Part shown: piece by piece, positions 11,094 through 22,972 of the stretch | How positions within the stretch are numbered: the first letter of the stretch is position 1 | Layout of the letters: each line of letters opens with the position of its first letter | NCBI RefSeq assembly: GCF_009727055.1 | Contig: NC_052350.1 | Location: 42,589,751 to 42,653,750, forward strand | Direction: 5' to 3' | Source: Benincasa hispida | Lineage: Eukaryota; Streptophyta; Magnoliopsida; Cucurbitales; Cucurbitaceae | Length of the DNA: 64,000 nt | The notes under the pieces: generated by a model | What the model saw: the letters and a program-made list of their open reading frames with translations, nothing else | Told to the model about the DNA's origin: nothing | The model's database searches: none | Translations under genes and position numbers: made by a program

Positions 11094-13241
11094 TGAAGGA
11101 AATCGAATACGAGGATTTCCATAAACAACGAAAAGATCATTCCAAATTACAATCGTATATGAACTTTACAATTACAATCACAACAAAAACATACGGTTAT
11201 GCAAAGATACATAAATTATAGCATGTTATACAAATGATCAAGGACAAGAGCAACACACTTTAGTCGACTCATCATAAAGCTCTTTGATCACGAATGCTCG
11301 ATCACAGCAACATAGCAACTCCCGAATGCTCGATCACAGCAACATAGCAACTCCCGAATGCTCGTCCAACACGACCGCTATACTGCACGAACACCGTGCA
11401 TTCAAACTAAACTATCGCCTTGGTCATGAACACCCTGAACAACACGAACGGCCTCCAAAGAACCTCGACAGTGTCGAGTTGAGTATGACACCACCAAGAA
11501 GGCTACTTTGGTATTCTCGATGAGAGAATCCAGAGGGTGGGTTCTGTGTAGACTTGGTTTGAGGTAGAAAGAAGAAGGAAACCACAATCGTGTAAACGAT
11601 TGAGCAAGTGGGTGATGGAAGAACCTATCGTATAGGTCGATGCCCAATCGTTTAGGAAAAGCTAATCGACTGTTTAACAAAAGCTATACAATTGTTTAGC
11701 TCATCGTTTAGTTGAGTATCTATCGCTTACTACCACTCCACGATCGTTTACCTTACTTCAAGTTGTCGCTTAGTAAATCTAATTTACTTGACAACTTCCT
11801 GTGAGTATTTTTTCGAGATTGAAAAATCTCAAAACAATAATTATCAACAACATTACTAAAATTAGGAAAACATTTTTCCTTTCATCTCATGGTTACCATG
11901 AAACCACCAATAACCTCCCACTCAATTGGTTATTAGACAAAAAGTGATAATTATCTAATAATTAATATTATTATAAATATAAATGATAACCAACTTATCA
12001 TACTATATTTATAACCTATAGTTTTAATATTTCATCTCATGAAACATATAAACCATAGCTCTTTTTTTTATTCCATGGCACTTAATGTAAATCTCATTTA
12101 CATTAATCCTCCACTAGATGTAACTCATATACCATACTAGTCATATCATATATAATCGAATTACCTCTTGTCAATTTGAACATTTCAAATCAACACCAAA
12201 AACTGATCCTCAATTGAATCCATTGAGCTACCAAGGAGACCTTATGGACCTGTAGCTCAAAGCTCCAATGGTACGTGACTAACTAACTAAACTGTTTAGT
12301 CACGGGATCCACTATCCATTAACTGCCAGACACTCCACTAAAGACTGACAGGTAAACTCTTCTTATCACAGATATATTATGTGTCCATCTTTACCAATCA
12401 ACAGTGTGACAACCTTTCACAGATCGCTCATAAGTACAACTGGGCCAATAACCGTTATGCCCCTATAGTTACATCTAACTCCTTAAGTACCACTGATTCC
12501 TCTAATGAACATAAGTCATAGTCCTACTATAACTGAGTCCCCTCTTCCAAAGAGAAGCTGTGGCTACTATGTTCAAGCCCCGGAATCAGCTCTTAAGGGA
12601 GCAATTTCTCTACTTATCCCTGCTACGGGAAAGGAGTGAATTCAATCTTGTGTATTGAGTTCCTAGCTCCCAGATCAGACAAGCCCCTAAAAAGGTAGGC
12701 ATGTTGAGTTGGCAATCTGGCCACTCTCACCCATACTAATCAAAGAACTGCCTTCAAAGACAGGAGTTCCCAAAACACTTAGGATTGAGGTCGTGTCACC
12801 TATGGTCGTTTAGGTGAGATGTAAGTCTCTAGTATCAATGACTTTATATACATAGTCTAGTCATCTCGTGGTCCGGTCTTATACAAACTCTTTATATAGG
12901 TCACTCTCGCTTGCATGTCTCCACATGAATGGTCAGGATCTACTTTATGTAGTAGTTTACAACACTTGCAAACCTCTATAAAGGAGCCGTATCCGTAGTG
13001 TCACCAGGATCAGGTATCCCACCTTAATCCTTATACTACAGACCTATTTAGGTTATCAAGTAAGTCATGATCTACTTGTATATCACATATACATGCTTAA
13101 GTTTACATAAGATAACCATGGAGCTTTGTTTATTGGATATGATTAAATGACAGAATGAAATAACAATTATTTTATTCATAAAGCAATATGTATCATTACA
13201 AATAATGAGACTCCGGGAGAATGGGGACACTAATCCCAACA
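11094..13241 (-). mobile_element. Solo copia LTR inserted in element C's RT
   Basis: It starts TGAAGGAAATCG and ends ACTAATCCCAACA, i.e. TG...CA in reverse orientation, 2148 bp. Flanks are GTAGG (11089-11093) and GTAGA (13242-13246), a 5-bp duplication with one mismatch. The interrupted RT reads on across the element. It contains a palindrome array near 11586-11775 and the conserved LTR block near 12410-12530. There is no PBS, PPT or internal coding between its ends, hence solo LTR. Confidence 0.85.
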
Positions 13242-14223
13242 GTAGAACTATTGACTAAAATTAAGAATTAGCTAGTGACCCAATTCCAAATGAAAGATTT
13301 GATAGAGGCGTAGTTTATTTTGGGCATTGATATCTTTAGAGATCGAAAGAACAAAATGCTAGCTCTATCTTAGGCATCGTACATTGACAAAATGCTTGAC
13401 AAGTTTTCGATGCAAAACTCCAAGAGGGATTTACTCTATTTCAGGCATGAAGTTATATTTTCTAAGGAATAATGTCTTAAGACACCTCAAGAAGTTGAGG
13501 AAATGAGATGGATCCCCTATGGATCGATTGTTGACAGGCTGATATATGCGATGTTATGTACTGTACTTGACATTTGCTATGCGGTGGGGATAGTTAGTAG
13601 ATATCAGCCTAATCCGGGATATGATCACTAGACCACCGTTAAGAACATTCTCAAGTATCTATAGAGAGCAAGGGACTACATGCTTGTGTATGGTTCTAAG
13701 AATTTGATCCTTATAGGATCTATAGACTTTGATTTCCAGGCTAATAAGGATTCTAGAAAATCCACATCAGGATTAATGTTCACTCTTAATGAAGGAGCAA
13801 TAGTTTGGAGGAGCACCAAGCAAGGGTGTATTGCTGACTCTACCATGGAGGTTGAGTACGTAGCGGCTTGTGAAGCTGCTAAGGAAGCTATATAGCTTAG
13901 AAAATTCCTGACTGATTTGGAAGTGGTTCCAGACATGTTAAAGTCCATCACCCTTTATTGTGATAATAGTGGTGTTGTGGCTAATTCTTGAGAGCCTTAG
14001 AATCACAAGCACGAGAAATACATAGAGCGGAACTATCATCTCATCTAAGATATTGTACATCGAGGGGACGTGAGCATCACACAAATAGCTTAGGAGCATA
14101 AAGTTGCTGATCCATTGACAAAGGCCCTCATGGCTAAGGTGTTTGAGGGTCACCTACAAAGCATGGGTCTATGGGATATGCCACATTTAGTTTATGACAA
14201 GTGGGAGATTTTGTATTGAGCGC
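13242..14223 (+). pseudogene. Element C: RT C-terminus and RNase H, decayed
   Basis: This resumes the frame interrupted at 11093. The QFQMKDL-like region appears as QFQMKDLIEA. Then come an FGIDIFRDRKNKML-like stretch, SKRDLLYFRHEVIFSKE and the RNase H part: GSIDFDFQANKDSRKSTSG, WRSTKQGCIADSTMEVEYVA, TLYCDNSGVVAN and ADPLTKALMAKVFEGHL near 14110-14155. Multiple in-frame stops. Soon after the coding end a purine-rich AAGTGGGAGAT (14199-14209) follows. Downstream sequence continues at 27045 on the other side of element A. Confidence 0.8.
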
Positions 14224-14228
14224 ATTTT

Positions 14229-16310
14229 TAAAGGAAATCAGACATGAGGATTTCCATGAGCAGCAAAATGATCGTTCCAAATTTCATTCGTATATGAACA
14301 TACATAATTACAATCAAGAAACGGGAAACATACAGGCTATGCACAAAATGAATTACAGCATGCTTTACAACAGATCAAGGGATAAATTACACATAGCTTT
14401 GAAGACTCATCTTCAACTTCCCTTGATCCCGAATGCTCGTTCAATAAAAAAGACAATAATCACAAACGCTCGAAATCTACAACCGCTACACTACACGATC
14501 AACACGACCATGAACACAACGATCTCTAAGATACGAACACAATGAACGCCTCCAAAAACCTCGACTATATCGAGTAGAGTACGACACCACCACAATGGCT
14601 ACCTTGTATTCTCGATGTTAGAATCCAGAAGTGTGAGCTCAATGTGGACTTGGTTAGATGACGGAGACCCGGAGAGAAAGAACAATCGTGTAAACGATTG
14701 AGCAAGTGGGAGATGACAAAATCTATCGTATAGACGATGCCGAATCGTTTAACAAATGCACTACATCGTTTAGCAAAAGCCCCGCGATTGTTTAGCTATC
14801 GGCCAGCTGAGTGAGCTATTGTGCAGTGTCACTCCACGATCGTATAGTCTCTCTTTAGCTATCATTTAATAAATCTCATTCACTTGAAAGCCTTTCCATG
14901 AGAACTCTTTCCTAGAATGGAAAATCTCAAATCATCAACTACTAAATTTAGGAAAACATTTTTCTTTTTATCTCACGGTTACCATGAAACTGCCAATAAC
15001 CTCCTACTCAATTGGTTATTAGAGAAAAAGAAATTAATATTATTATAAATATGTATGATAACCAACTTACCATACTATATTTATAACCTATAGTTTTAAT
15101 ATTTCATCTCATGAAACATATAAACCATAATTCTTTTTCTATCTCATGGCACTTAATGTACATCTTATTTACACTAATCCTCCACTTGATGTATCACATA
15201 CATCACACCGATCATATCATATATAATCGAATTTACTCTTTTCAATTTAAACATTTCAAACCAACACCAAGAACTAATTCTCAACTTGAATCCATTGAGC
15301 TACCAAAGGGACCTTATGGACTTGTAGCTCGAAGCTTCAACAGTATGTGAATAACTGACTAAACTCTTTATTCACGGGATCCACCATCTGTTAACTGCAA
15401 GGCACTACATTAAAGATCGACAGTTGAACTCTCTTTACTACAAATATATTATGTGTCCATATCAACCAATCAACAGCGCGATAACCTTTCACAGATTGCT
15501 CGTAAGTACAGCTAGGCCAATAACTGTTATGCCCCTATAGTTACATCTAACTCCTTAAGTACCACTGATCCCTCTAATAAACATAAGTCATAGTCATACT
15601 ATGACTGAGTCCTCTTTTTCAAAGAGAAGCTATGGCCATTATGTTCAAGCCCTAGAATCAGCCTTTAATGGAGCAATCTATCTACTTACCCCTGTTCGGG
15701 GAAGGAGTTAATTCCATCTTGTGTAACTGAGTTCCTAGCTCCAAAATCAGACAAATCCCCAAAAAATAGGCATATTGAGTTGGCAATCTGGCCATTCTCA
15801 CCCATACTAATCAAGGACCACTCTCAAAAGCAGGAGTTCCCAAAACACTTAGGATTGAGGTCATGTCACTTATGGTCGTTTAGGTGAGATGTAAGTTTCC
15901 AGTATCGACGATGTTATATACAGAGACTAATCATCTCATGGTCTGTTTTTATACAAACTCTTTGTATAGGACACCCCCGCTTGCATGTCTCCACATGAAT
16001 GGTCAGGATATATCATCTGTAGTAGTACACAACACTTGCAAACCTCTACAAAGCGGGTTGTATCCGTAGTGTCACCAGGATCAGGAATCCCTTCTTAATC
16101 CTTATACTACAGACCTATTTAGGTTATCACTTAAGGCATGATCCACTTATATATCTCATCTACATACTTAAGTTTACATACAATAACCATGAAGCTTTTT
16201 TTATTGGATATGAGTAAATGCCATATAAAATAACTCTTATTTTATTCAGAACAATGTGTATAAATTACAAACTACGAGATTTTGGGAGAATTAGGACACC
16301 AATCCCAATA
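14229..16310 (-). mobile_element. Element A 3' LTR
   Basis: It aligns end to end with 24920-27044. The left terminus is TAAAGGAAATCAG (TG changed to TA) and the right terminus CACCAATCCCAATA. It carries the palindrome array (about 14670-14880) and the conserved LTR block (about 15480-15600). It is followed at 16311 by the polypurine tract in reverse complement, which identifies it as the 3' LTR of a minus-strand element. Confidence 0.85.
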
Positions 16311-16400
16311 ATCTCCCACTTGTCCTAATGCCTCGGGAAACTAATGTACAATACAAGATAAATACATGTACAATATACAATAAACTAGGGCATACCCCAA

Positions 16401-16434
16401 CTCTTATACACATCTAGATGTGTATAAGAGACAG
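16401..16434. other. Tn5/Nextera mosaic-end junction, partial (assembly artefact)
   Basis: The sequence is CTCTTATACACATCT followed by AGATGTGTATAAGAGACAG, the two 19-bp Tn5 mosaic ends head to head with four bases lost on the left. A 17-bp word ACTAGGGCATACCCCAA flanks it at 16384-16400 and 16441-16457. This is library adapter, not genome. Confidence 0.95.
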
Positions 16435-16539
16435 AATTCCACTAGGGCATACCCCAATATCATCTCCTACTTGCCCTAGACAAGATGCGCATGTTTCGCA
16501 GACCTAGACTTTCCAGGTGACCCTCAAACACTTTAGATG

Positions 16540-16577
16540 CTGTCTCTTATACACATCTAGATGTGTATAAGAGACAG
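16540..16577. other. Tn5/Nextera mosaic-end junction, complete 38 bp (assembly artefact)
   Basis: CTGTCTCTTATACACATCT is directly followed by its reverse complement. It replaces roughly 240 bases of element A's RNase H region, judged against element C's copy at about 13890-14135. An apparent reading frame that ends in SLIHI is translated adapter. Confidence 0.95.
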
Positions 16578-17850
16578 GTCTTTAGCTGATTCACAAGCGG
16601 CTACGTATTCGGCTTCCATAGTGGAGTATGCGATGCATCCTTGCTTAATCTTTCGCCACACTATAACCTCTCCATTCAAAGTGAACACTGACCCTGATGT
16701 CGATTTGCAAGAATCTCTATGGGTCTGAAAGTCAGAGTCCATGTATCTTGTAAGGACCAGATTCTTATCTCTATACACGAGAATGTAGTCTCTCGTTCTC
16801 CGAAGATACTTGAGGATAGTCTATACCACCGTCTAGTGATCAAATCCTAGATTGGACTGATATCGAATGACAATCCCTATTGCATAGCAAATGTCGGGTT
16901 TGGTACACAATATTGCATACATTAAGCTTCCTACAGTTGAAGCGTAGGGAATCCGTCTCATCTCCTCAACCTTTTGAGGTGTCTTGAGACATTGATCCTT
17001 AGACAAAAAGATTCCATGCCTGAATAGTAATAAACCCCTCTTGGAATCCTGCATCTTGTACCTGATCAACATTTGATCGATGTATGATGCTTGAGACAAG
17101 GCTAACCTCTTGTTCTTACGATCCCGAATGATCTGGATCCCTAGAACATATTGTGCCTCACCCAAATCTTTTATTTGGAACTAGGTAGCTAACCACTTTT
17201 TAATATTAGTCAGAAACCCTACATCATTCCCAATGGGTAGAATATCATCCATATACAGTACCAGGAAAGCTATTGAGCCGTTGATGATCTTCTTGTAAAC
17301 ACAAGGCTCATCAACGTTCTGATCAAAGCTAAACGACTTGGCCGTACTGTCAAATCTAATGTTCCATGATCTAGATGCTTGTTTCATCCCATGAATGAAC
17401 CTATTAAGCTTGCAACTTTTTGCTCTTGATCTGGAACTACGAACCCCTCTAGTTGAGCCATGAAGATGGTCTTCTCAAGATTACCATTAAGAAAGGTAGT
17501 CTTGACATCCATTTTCCATATCTCATAATCATAAAATGTTGCTATGGACATGAGTATCTTGATAGACTTGAGCATGACAACAGGTGAGAAAGTTTCTTCA
17601 TAGTCAAATCCTTTAACCTGGGTATAACCCTTTGCCATGAGTCTAGCCTTAAAAGTTTGCACCTTTCTATCTACACCTCTCCTTTGCTTATAGATCCACT
17701 TACACCTTATAGGTCTTACCCCATCAGGCAGATCTACATGTTCCCAGACGTTATTGAAGTACACAAACTCCATCTCCTGGTTCATGGCTTTAATCCATTC
17801 ATCCTTGTCAACATCATCCTTTGCTTTCTTAAAATACAATGGATCCTCGA
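16578..17850 (-). pseudogene. Element A: RT and RNase H
   Basis: Read from high to low coordinates: VWEHVDLPDGVRPIRCKWIY, KVQTFKARLMAKGYTQ, FDYEETFSPV, WKMDVKTTFLNGNLEKTIFM, MKQASRSWNIRFDS and FLVLYMDDILPIGND (catalytic YMDD-type box, about 17235-17265). Then MGEAQYVLGIQIIRDR, TPQKVEEMRRIPYASTVGSL and the RNase H start DSDFQTHRDSCKSTSGSV ... STMEAEYVAACESAK. Frame breaks near 17384 and a stop between 17165 and 17181 split the RT. The RNase H is cut by an adapter junction at 16577. RT would copy genomic RNA into cDNA; here it is non-functional. Confidence 0.85.
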
Positions 17851-19095
17851 TTCCATCATTAGAAATGACGTTCTGGGCTTCAGTTAAACCCATGTAGCGA
17901 TCCGGTGGGTTCATAACCCTCCCACTACGTCTAGGCAGTCTCAACTCTTGAGCTGGTTGACTAGATGTACCGACCTCAACAATTCTTGTTGATTTGTCAG
18001 TCTGTTCAACAACTCTTGTTGAACACTCAGTAGTTTTAATCTCACTAGAAATCTCATGTAAAACAAGCTTACTTCGTGGCTTATGATCTCTAATATGGTC
18101 TTCTTCCAAGAAGATAACATTTGTAGAAACAAACACTTTGTTCTCACTCGGATCATAGAAGTATCCACCCCTTGTTTCCCTAGGGNNNNNNNNNNNNNNN
18201 NNNNNNNNNNNNNNNNNNNNNNNNNNNNNNNNNNNNNNNNNNNNNNNNNNNNNNNNNNNNNNNNNNNNNNNNNNNNNNNNNNNNNNNNNNNNNNNNNNNN
18301 NNNNNNNNNNNNNNNNNNNNNNNNNNNNNNNNNNNNNNNNNNNNNNNNNNNNNNNNNNNNNNNNNNNNNNNNNNNNNNNNNNNNNNNNNNNNNNNNNNNN
18401 NNNNNNNNNNNNNNNNNNNNNNNNNNNNNNNNNNNNNNNNNNNNNNNNNNNNNNNNNNNNNNNNNNNNNNNNNNNNNNNNNNNNNNNNNNNNNNNNNNNN
18501 NNNNNNNNNNNNNNNNNNNNNNNNNNNNNNNNNNNNNNNNNNNNNNNNNNNNNNNNNNNNNNNNNNNNNNNNNNNNNNNNNNNNNNNNNNNNNNNNNNNN
18601 NNNNNNNNNNNNNNNNNNNNNNNNNNNNNNNNNNNNNNNNNNNNNNNNNNNNNNNNNNNNNNNNNNNNNNNNNNNNNNNNNNNNNNNNNNGTAGTGTTTT
18701 TATCTTCTTACCTAACAAGTTTTCAACTTCAGCCTTATACTCCTTGAACTTGTCAAGGGCTTCAGACTTACGTTGCATTAGGTAAAGATACCCGTACCTT
18801 GAATAATCATCTATAAAAAAGATAAAATATTCATGCCCATCTCGAGGTCTAACATTCATTGGACCACAGAGGTCAGAATGTACAAGCTCAAAGGCTTCCT
18901 TGGCTCTATAACCTTTTCGAGTAAACGATTGTTTGGTCATCTTGCCTTCGAGGCATGATTCACACACCGACAAGGAGTATTCTTCTAAAATATTTAGAAG
19001 TACCCTTGTCACCAAATGATCAATCCTATTGAGGTTGATTTGACCTAACCTTAGTTTCCAAAGATGGGTGTTTTCCTTAGGAGAAACCTTTGGTC
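17851..19095 (-). pseudogene. Element A: integrase (gap in the catalytic core)
   Basis: In one long frame: a GAG-pre-integrase-like zinc-binding part (HLWKLRLGQINLNRIDHL ... CESCLEGKMTKQSF) and the first catalytic region (AFELVHSDLCGPM, FIFFIDDYSRYGYLYLM). After a 505-base N gap come the post-core GGYFYDPSENKVFVSTNVIF and the linker LRLPRRSGRVMNPPDRYMGL leading into RT. The remaining catalytic D and E residues fall in the gap. In copia elements integrase precedes RT, as here. Confidence 0.85.
18186..18690. other. Assembly gap, 505 N
   Basis: A run of N inside the integrase frame. The homologous segment in related elements encodes about 140 residues (the catalytic D-E portion), so the estimated size is plausible. 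Apparent open frames across it are spurious. Confidence 0.98.
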
Positions 19096-20090
19096 TTTTA
19101 GCTGTTGCCGCTGTACTGAACATTTCAGTGTGAAATAAGGATTTTATGACTAACAACCTTAGTACATATAAGTTACTTTCCATTTAACCAAAACCAATCT
19201 CCATTTCATTTTTGAAAACAAACACTTTATTCTAAGAAAAGGAGACGGTATAACCTTGTTCAATGAGACAAAAAACCGAGATTAAGTTCCTCTTGATATG
19301 AGGAACTACGAAAACATTATCCAGTAATAGATAACGTTTCTTGTCCAAAAATAACTTCAGTTTGCCTACAAGAAAAGTTGAAACAACCTCACCAGTACTG
19401 ACTCGAAGAGTCATCTCTTCCTGTGGTAACGTTTGCCAGGAACTAAATCCTTGGTAAGAGGAACTAGCGTGATTAGTAGCACTCGAATCAAGGACCTGGC
19501 AGAATCATTATTCTCTACCAAACACGTCTCCAAGACCAATAAATCAGATCTACTGTTTTAGACATCCTCGTCTTTTGGAGAGTATTGGGATCAGTATCAG
19601 AACCTAAATAAGCTCAAAGTTCCATGTTAGGGAACACTTCTCTTCCATGAACTTCAACAGAGTTAGCAACACTTGCTTTCTCTTCCTGGAGTTTTTAGCA
19701 ACACTTGCTTTCTCTTCCTGAAGTTTAACTTGGGAATTGACACTACTGGGTTTGTCATCCATCCCATTGTGCTTGAAAAGTAAGAACTGACGTTCAAACA
19801 CATCTTGCAACGAGTCCATGATCTCGTGTACAATGACCATGTTTTTAACCCTTTTGACCAAAACATCAGGCATGCTAGCCAAAATGAGAAGTCGGGCCAA
19901 TGAATTATCCTTCATTCATACCTCATATGCATTACAAACACTTCGCGGTGCATCAAGGGTCGGGACTTGAGGACATTCCTTAACCATGAAAAATTTGAGG
20001 TGGTTTACCACGAAATACGTTTTACAAGACTATTTTCACTGTATATGATTGGTCAAACTAGAGGCATTATAAGAAAATACAAACATGTTG
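19096..20090 (-). pseudogene. Element A: gag and protease/pre-integrase region, broken
   Basis: Minus-strand reading gives gag segments (YEVMKDNSLARLLILASMP, EIMDSLQDVFERQFLLFKH) and then a protease-to-integrase linker (LLLDNVFVVPHIKRNLISVF, also seen in element B as LHDVFVVPKLKRNLISV). A 32-bp tandem duplication (AGCAACACTTGCTTTCTCTT at 19665 and again at 19697) shifts the frame between gag parts. The zinc knuckle seen in element B is not recognisable here. The N-terminus near 20090 is eroded. Confidence 0.7.
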
Positions 20091-20752
20091 CTGAAAACAA
20101 AAAATAAATTTACCTATGTTAGGATTTAAGCAAATACCTATTGAAAAAACAAACAATATCCAGTAAGGTTTAGCGAAACTAACATGTACCCAGTGTGACA
20201 TCTAGTTTCACAATGATGCTTCAAAGGTTTAAGACAAAAGCCGCTGAAGGGAGGTCAATTATCCCTCCTTTGAATTGAGAAATTCTCAACTAGTCATAAA
20301 TATTAGAACAACTCTTGCTTCTATAACAGCTAATCATCATTGATTTGGTCAAGAAATCATTAACTTACTTAACAATTTCCCATAAGTGTTACCTGTGATT
20401 TTAGACCCTAGAGTTCCGCCACAAGCAGCCAATCTGAAGGGAAAAAATCCGATTGAGACAAAAACTAAAGCAAACCTATCCATTTCTTGAGTTGACCTTG
20501 ATCTTGACCAACTGCATAAAACCCATCCGAAAGGGGACGCTCCCAGGGTGCCACGAGGGAGTACATAATGATCTCACAGTGCGATCCAATAATAGAGACC
20601 GTAGGACATGTTGACACACACCCTTCACACACTTACTATAAATACTCTTTCCATCCACCTTGATATTGACTCATGCAAACATCATCAGAAGGGGGATGCT
20701 CCTAGGGCACCATGAGGCCAAGCATGAATCTCACGACGTGAACATTCAGGAG
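20091..20752 (-). other. Element A leader, gag-proximal part
   Basis: Non-coding sequence homologous to element B's leader at 30417-31215. Shared segments include the GATGCTTCAAAG / GATGCCCCAACG region, CCTAGAGTTCCGCC / CCTAGAGTCCCGCC and CACCTTGATATTGAC. It is interrupted at 20757 by a solo LTR with duplication AAACG. It contains GGGGACGCTCCCAGGGTGCCACGAGG-like segments repeated near 20531 and 20692. Confidence 0.7.
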
Positions 20753-20757
20753 AAACG

Positions 20758-22967
20758 TGTTGGGATTGGTATCCTAATTCTCCCAGAGTATCGTTGTTTT
20801 GTAAAAATACACATTGTTCAATGAATAAAATAAGTGTTATTTAATTCTAGCATTTACTCATATCCAATAAAGTAAGCTCCTTAATTATCTTATGTGAACT
20901 TAAGCATGTATATGTGTTATACAAGTGGATCATGCCTTAAGTGATAACCTAAATTGGTCTGTAGTATAAGAATTAAGGTGGGATACCTGATCCTGGTGAC
21001 ACTACAGATATGGCCTGCTTTGTAGATGTTTGCAAGTGTTGTAAACTACTACAGATGGTAGATCCTGACCATTCATGTGGAGACGTGGAGCGGGGATGTC
21101 CTATATAAAGAGTTTGTATAAGGCCTAGACCACGAGATGACTAGACTCTATATATAATGCCATTGATACTAGAGACTTGCATCTCACCTAAACGACCATA
21201 GATGACACGACCTCAATCCTGAGTGTTTTGGGAACTTCTGCCTTTGAGGGCGGTCCTTTGATTAGTATGGGTGAGAGTGGCCAGATTGCCAACTCAACAT
21301 GCTTACCTTTTTGGAGACTTGTCTGATCTAGGAGTTAAGAACTCAATCCACAAGATGGAATTCACTTGTTTCTCGAAGCAGGAATAAGTAGAGAGATTGC
21401 TCCCTTAAGGGCTGATTCCAGGGCTTGAACATAGTGGCCACAACTTCTCTTTGGAAGAGAAGACTCAGTCATAGTAGGATTATGACTTATGTTCATTAGA
21501 GGGATCAGTGGTACTTAAGAAGTTGATGTAACTACAGGGGCATAACGGTTATTGGCCCAACTGTACTTACGAGCGATCTGTGAAGGGTTGTCGCACTACT
21601 CATTGGTTAAGATGGACACATCATATATTTGTGGTAAGGAGAATTCAGCTGTCGGTCTTTAGTGGAGTGCCTGGTAGTTAATTGATGGTGGATCCCGTGA
21701 CTAAAGAGATTAGCCAATTATTCACGTACCGTTGGAGCTTCGAGCTACAGGTCCATGAGGTGCCCTTGGTAGCTTGGATTCTGTTGAGGATCAGTTCTTG
21801 GTGTTGATTTGAAATGTTCAAATTGACAAGAGGTATTTTGATTATATATGATATAATCGGTATAATGTATGAGATACATCTAGTGAAGGATTGATGTAAA
21901 TGAGATTTACATTACGTACCATGGAATAGAAAAAGAACTATGGTTTATATGTTTCATGAGATGAAATATTAAAACTATAGGTTATAAATATAGTATGATA
22001 AGTTGGTTATCATTTATGTTTATAATAATATTAATTATTGGATAATTAATTTTTTTCTTTTAAATAACCAAAGTAGTGGATGGTTATTGGATCATGGTAA
22101 CCGTGAGTTTAAAAGGAATTTTTTTTTCCCTATTTTGTAAAGGAAGTTTTTAAAAATGATTGAAAAAGTATTTTGAGTTTTCTCTCCACGAAAATGAAAC
22201 TCACGATGTTGTCAAGTAAATTCGGATTTACTAAACAATGGCTGGGTGAGCTAAACAATCGTGCAGTTACGAGCTAAATGATCGTGTAGTATTTACTAAA
22301 CGATCACATAGTTTTGCTAGATGATCATTGGTCCAAGGTAAACGATCATGTAGTGTCTGTAGGCGACAGACCAAGCTAAATGATCACATAGCTTTTGCTA
22401 GACGATCGCATAGCTTTATCTAAACGATTAGGCATCAACCTATACGATAGGTTTCCGCCATCTCCCACTTGCCCGGTCATGTATGTGATCGTTGTTTCCT
22501 CCGTTTGTTTGCCTCATACTAAGTCCGAACAGAGCCCACCCTCTGGATTCTCACACCGAGAATACCAAGGTAGCCTTGCTGGTGGTATCAGACTCAACTC
22601 GACACCGTCAAGGTTTTCTAGAGGTCGTTTGTGGTGCGTTGGAGGTTGTTCGTGTTGCAGAGGAGTTCGTGACCGAGGAGATCGTTGAGGATGAGCGTGA
22701 AGTGTTCGTGCGATGTTGCGGTCGTGTAGATCAAGCATTCGAGGCTGCTATTGTTCGAGCATTCGTGCGCATCGGAGTGTGGAGACGCTACTGCATTTGT
22801 TCGTACAGTTTTTCCCTTTTACATTTGTTATTCATGCTGTAATTTCTGGAATTATTTATATAACCGTTTGTTTGAAGTCGACTGTAAATGATTTGTTCAT
22901 TGATGATTGTAATTTTGAATATTCGTTCTTTCGCTGCTCATGGAAATCTCACTTCCGATTTCCTTCA
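20758..22967 (+). mobile_element. Solo copia LTR nested in element A's leader
   Basis: It runs TGTTGGGATTGGTATCC ... GATTTCCTTCA, 2210 bp, opposite in orientation to element A. The target-site duplication AAACG is perfect (20753-20757 and 22968-22972). The leader sequence is continuous when the LTR is removed, matching element B near 31215. It carries the conserved block (about 21485-21610, plus orientation) and a palindrome array (about 22220-22450). No PBS or PPT abuts it. Confidence 0.95.
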
Positions 22968-22972
22968 AAACG

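Noticed and set aside
16557..16778. Apparent RNase H protein ending in SLIHI
   Set aside because: The C-terminal residues and stop come from the adapter junction; the true domain continues in lost sequence.
18083..18694. 203-codon plus-strand frame across the N gap
   Set aside because: Almost entirely N; opposite strand to the integrase.
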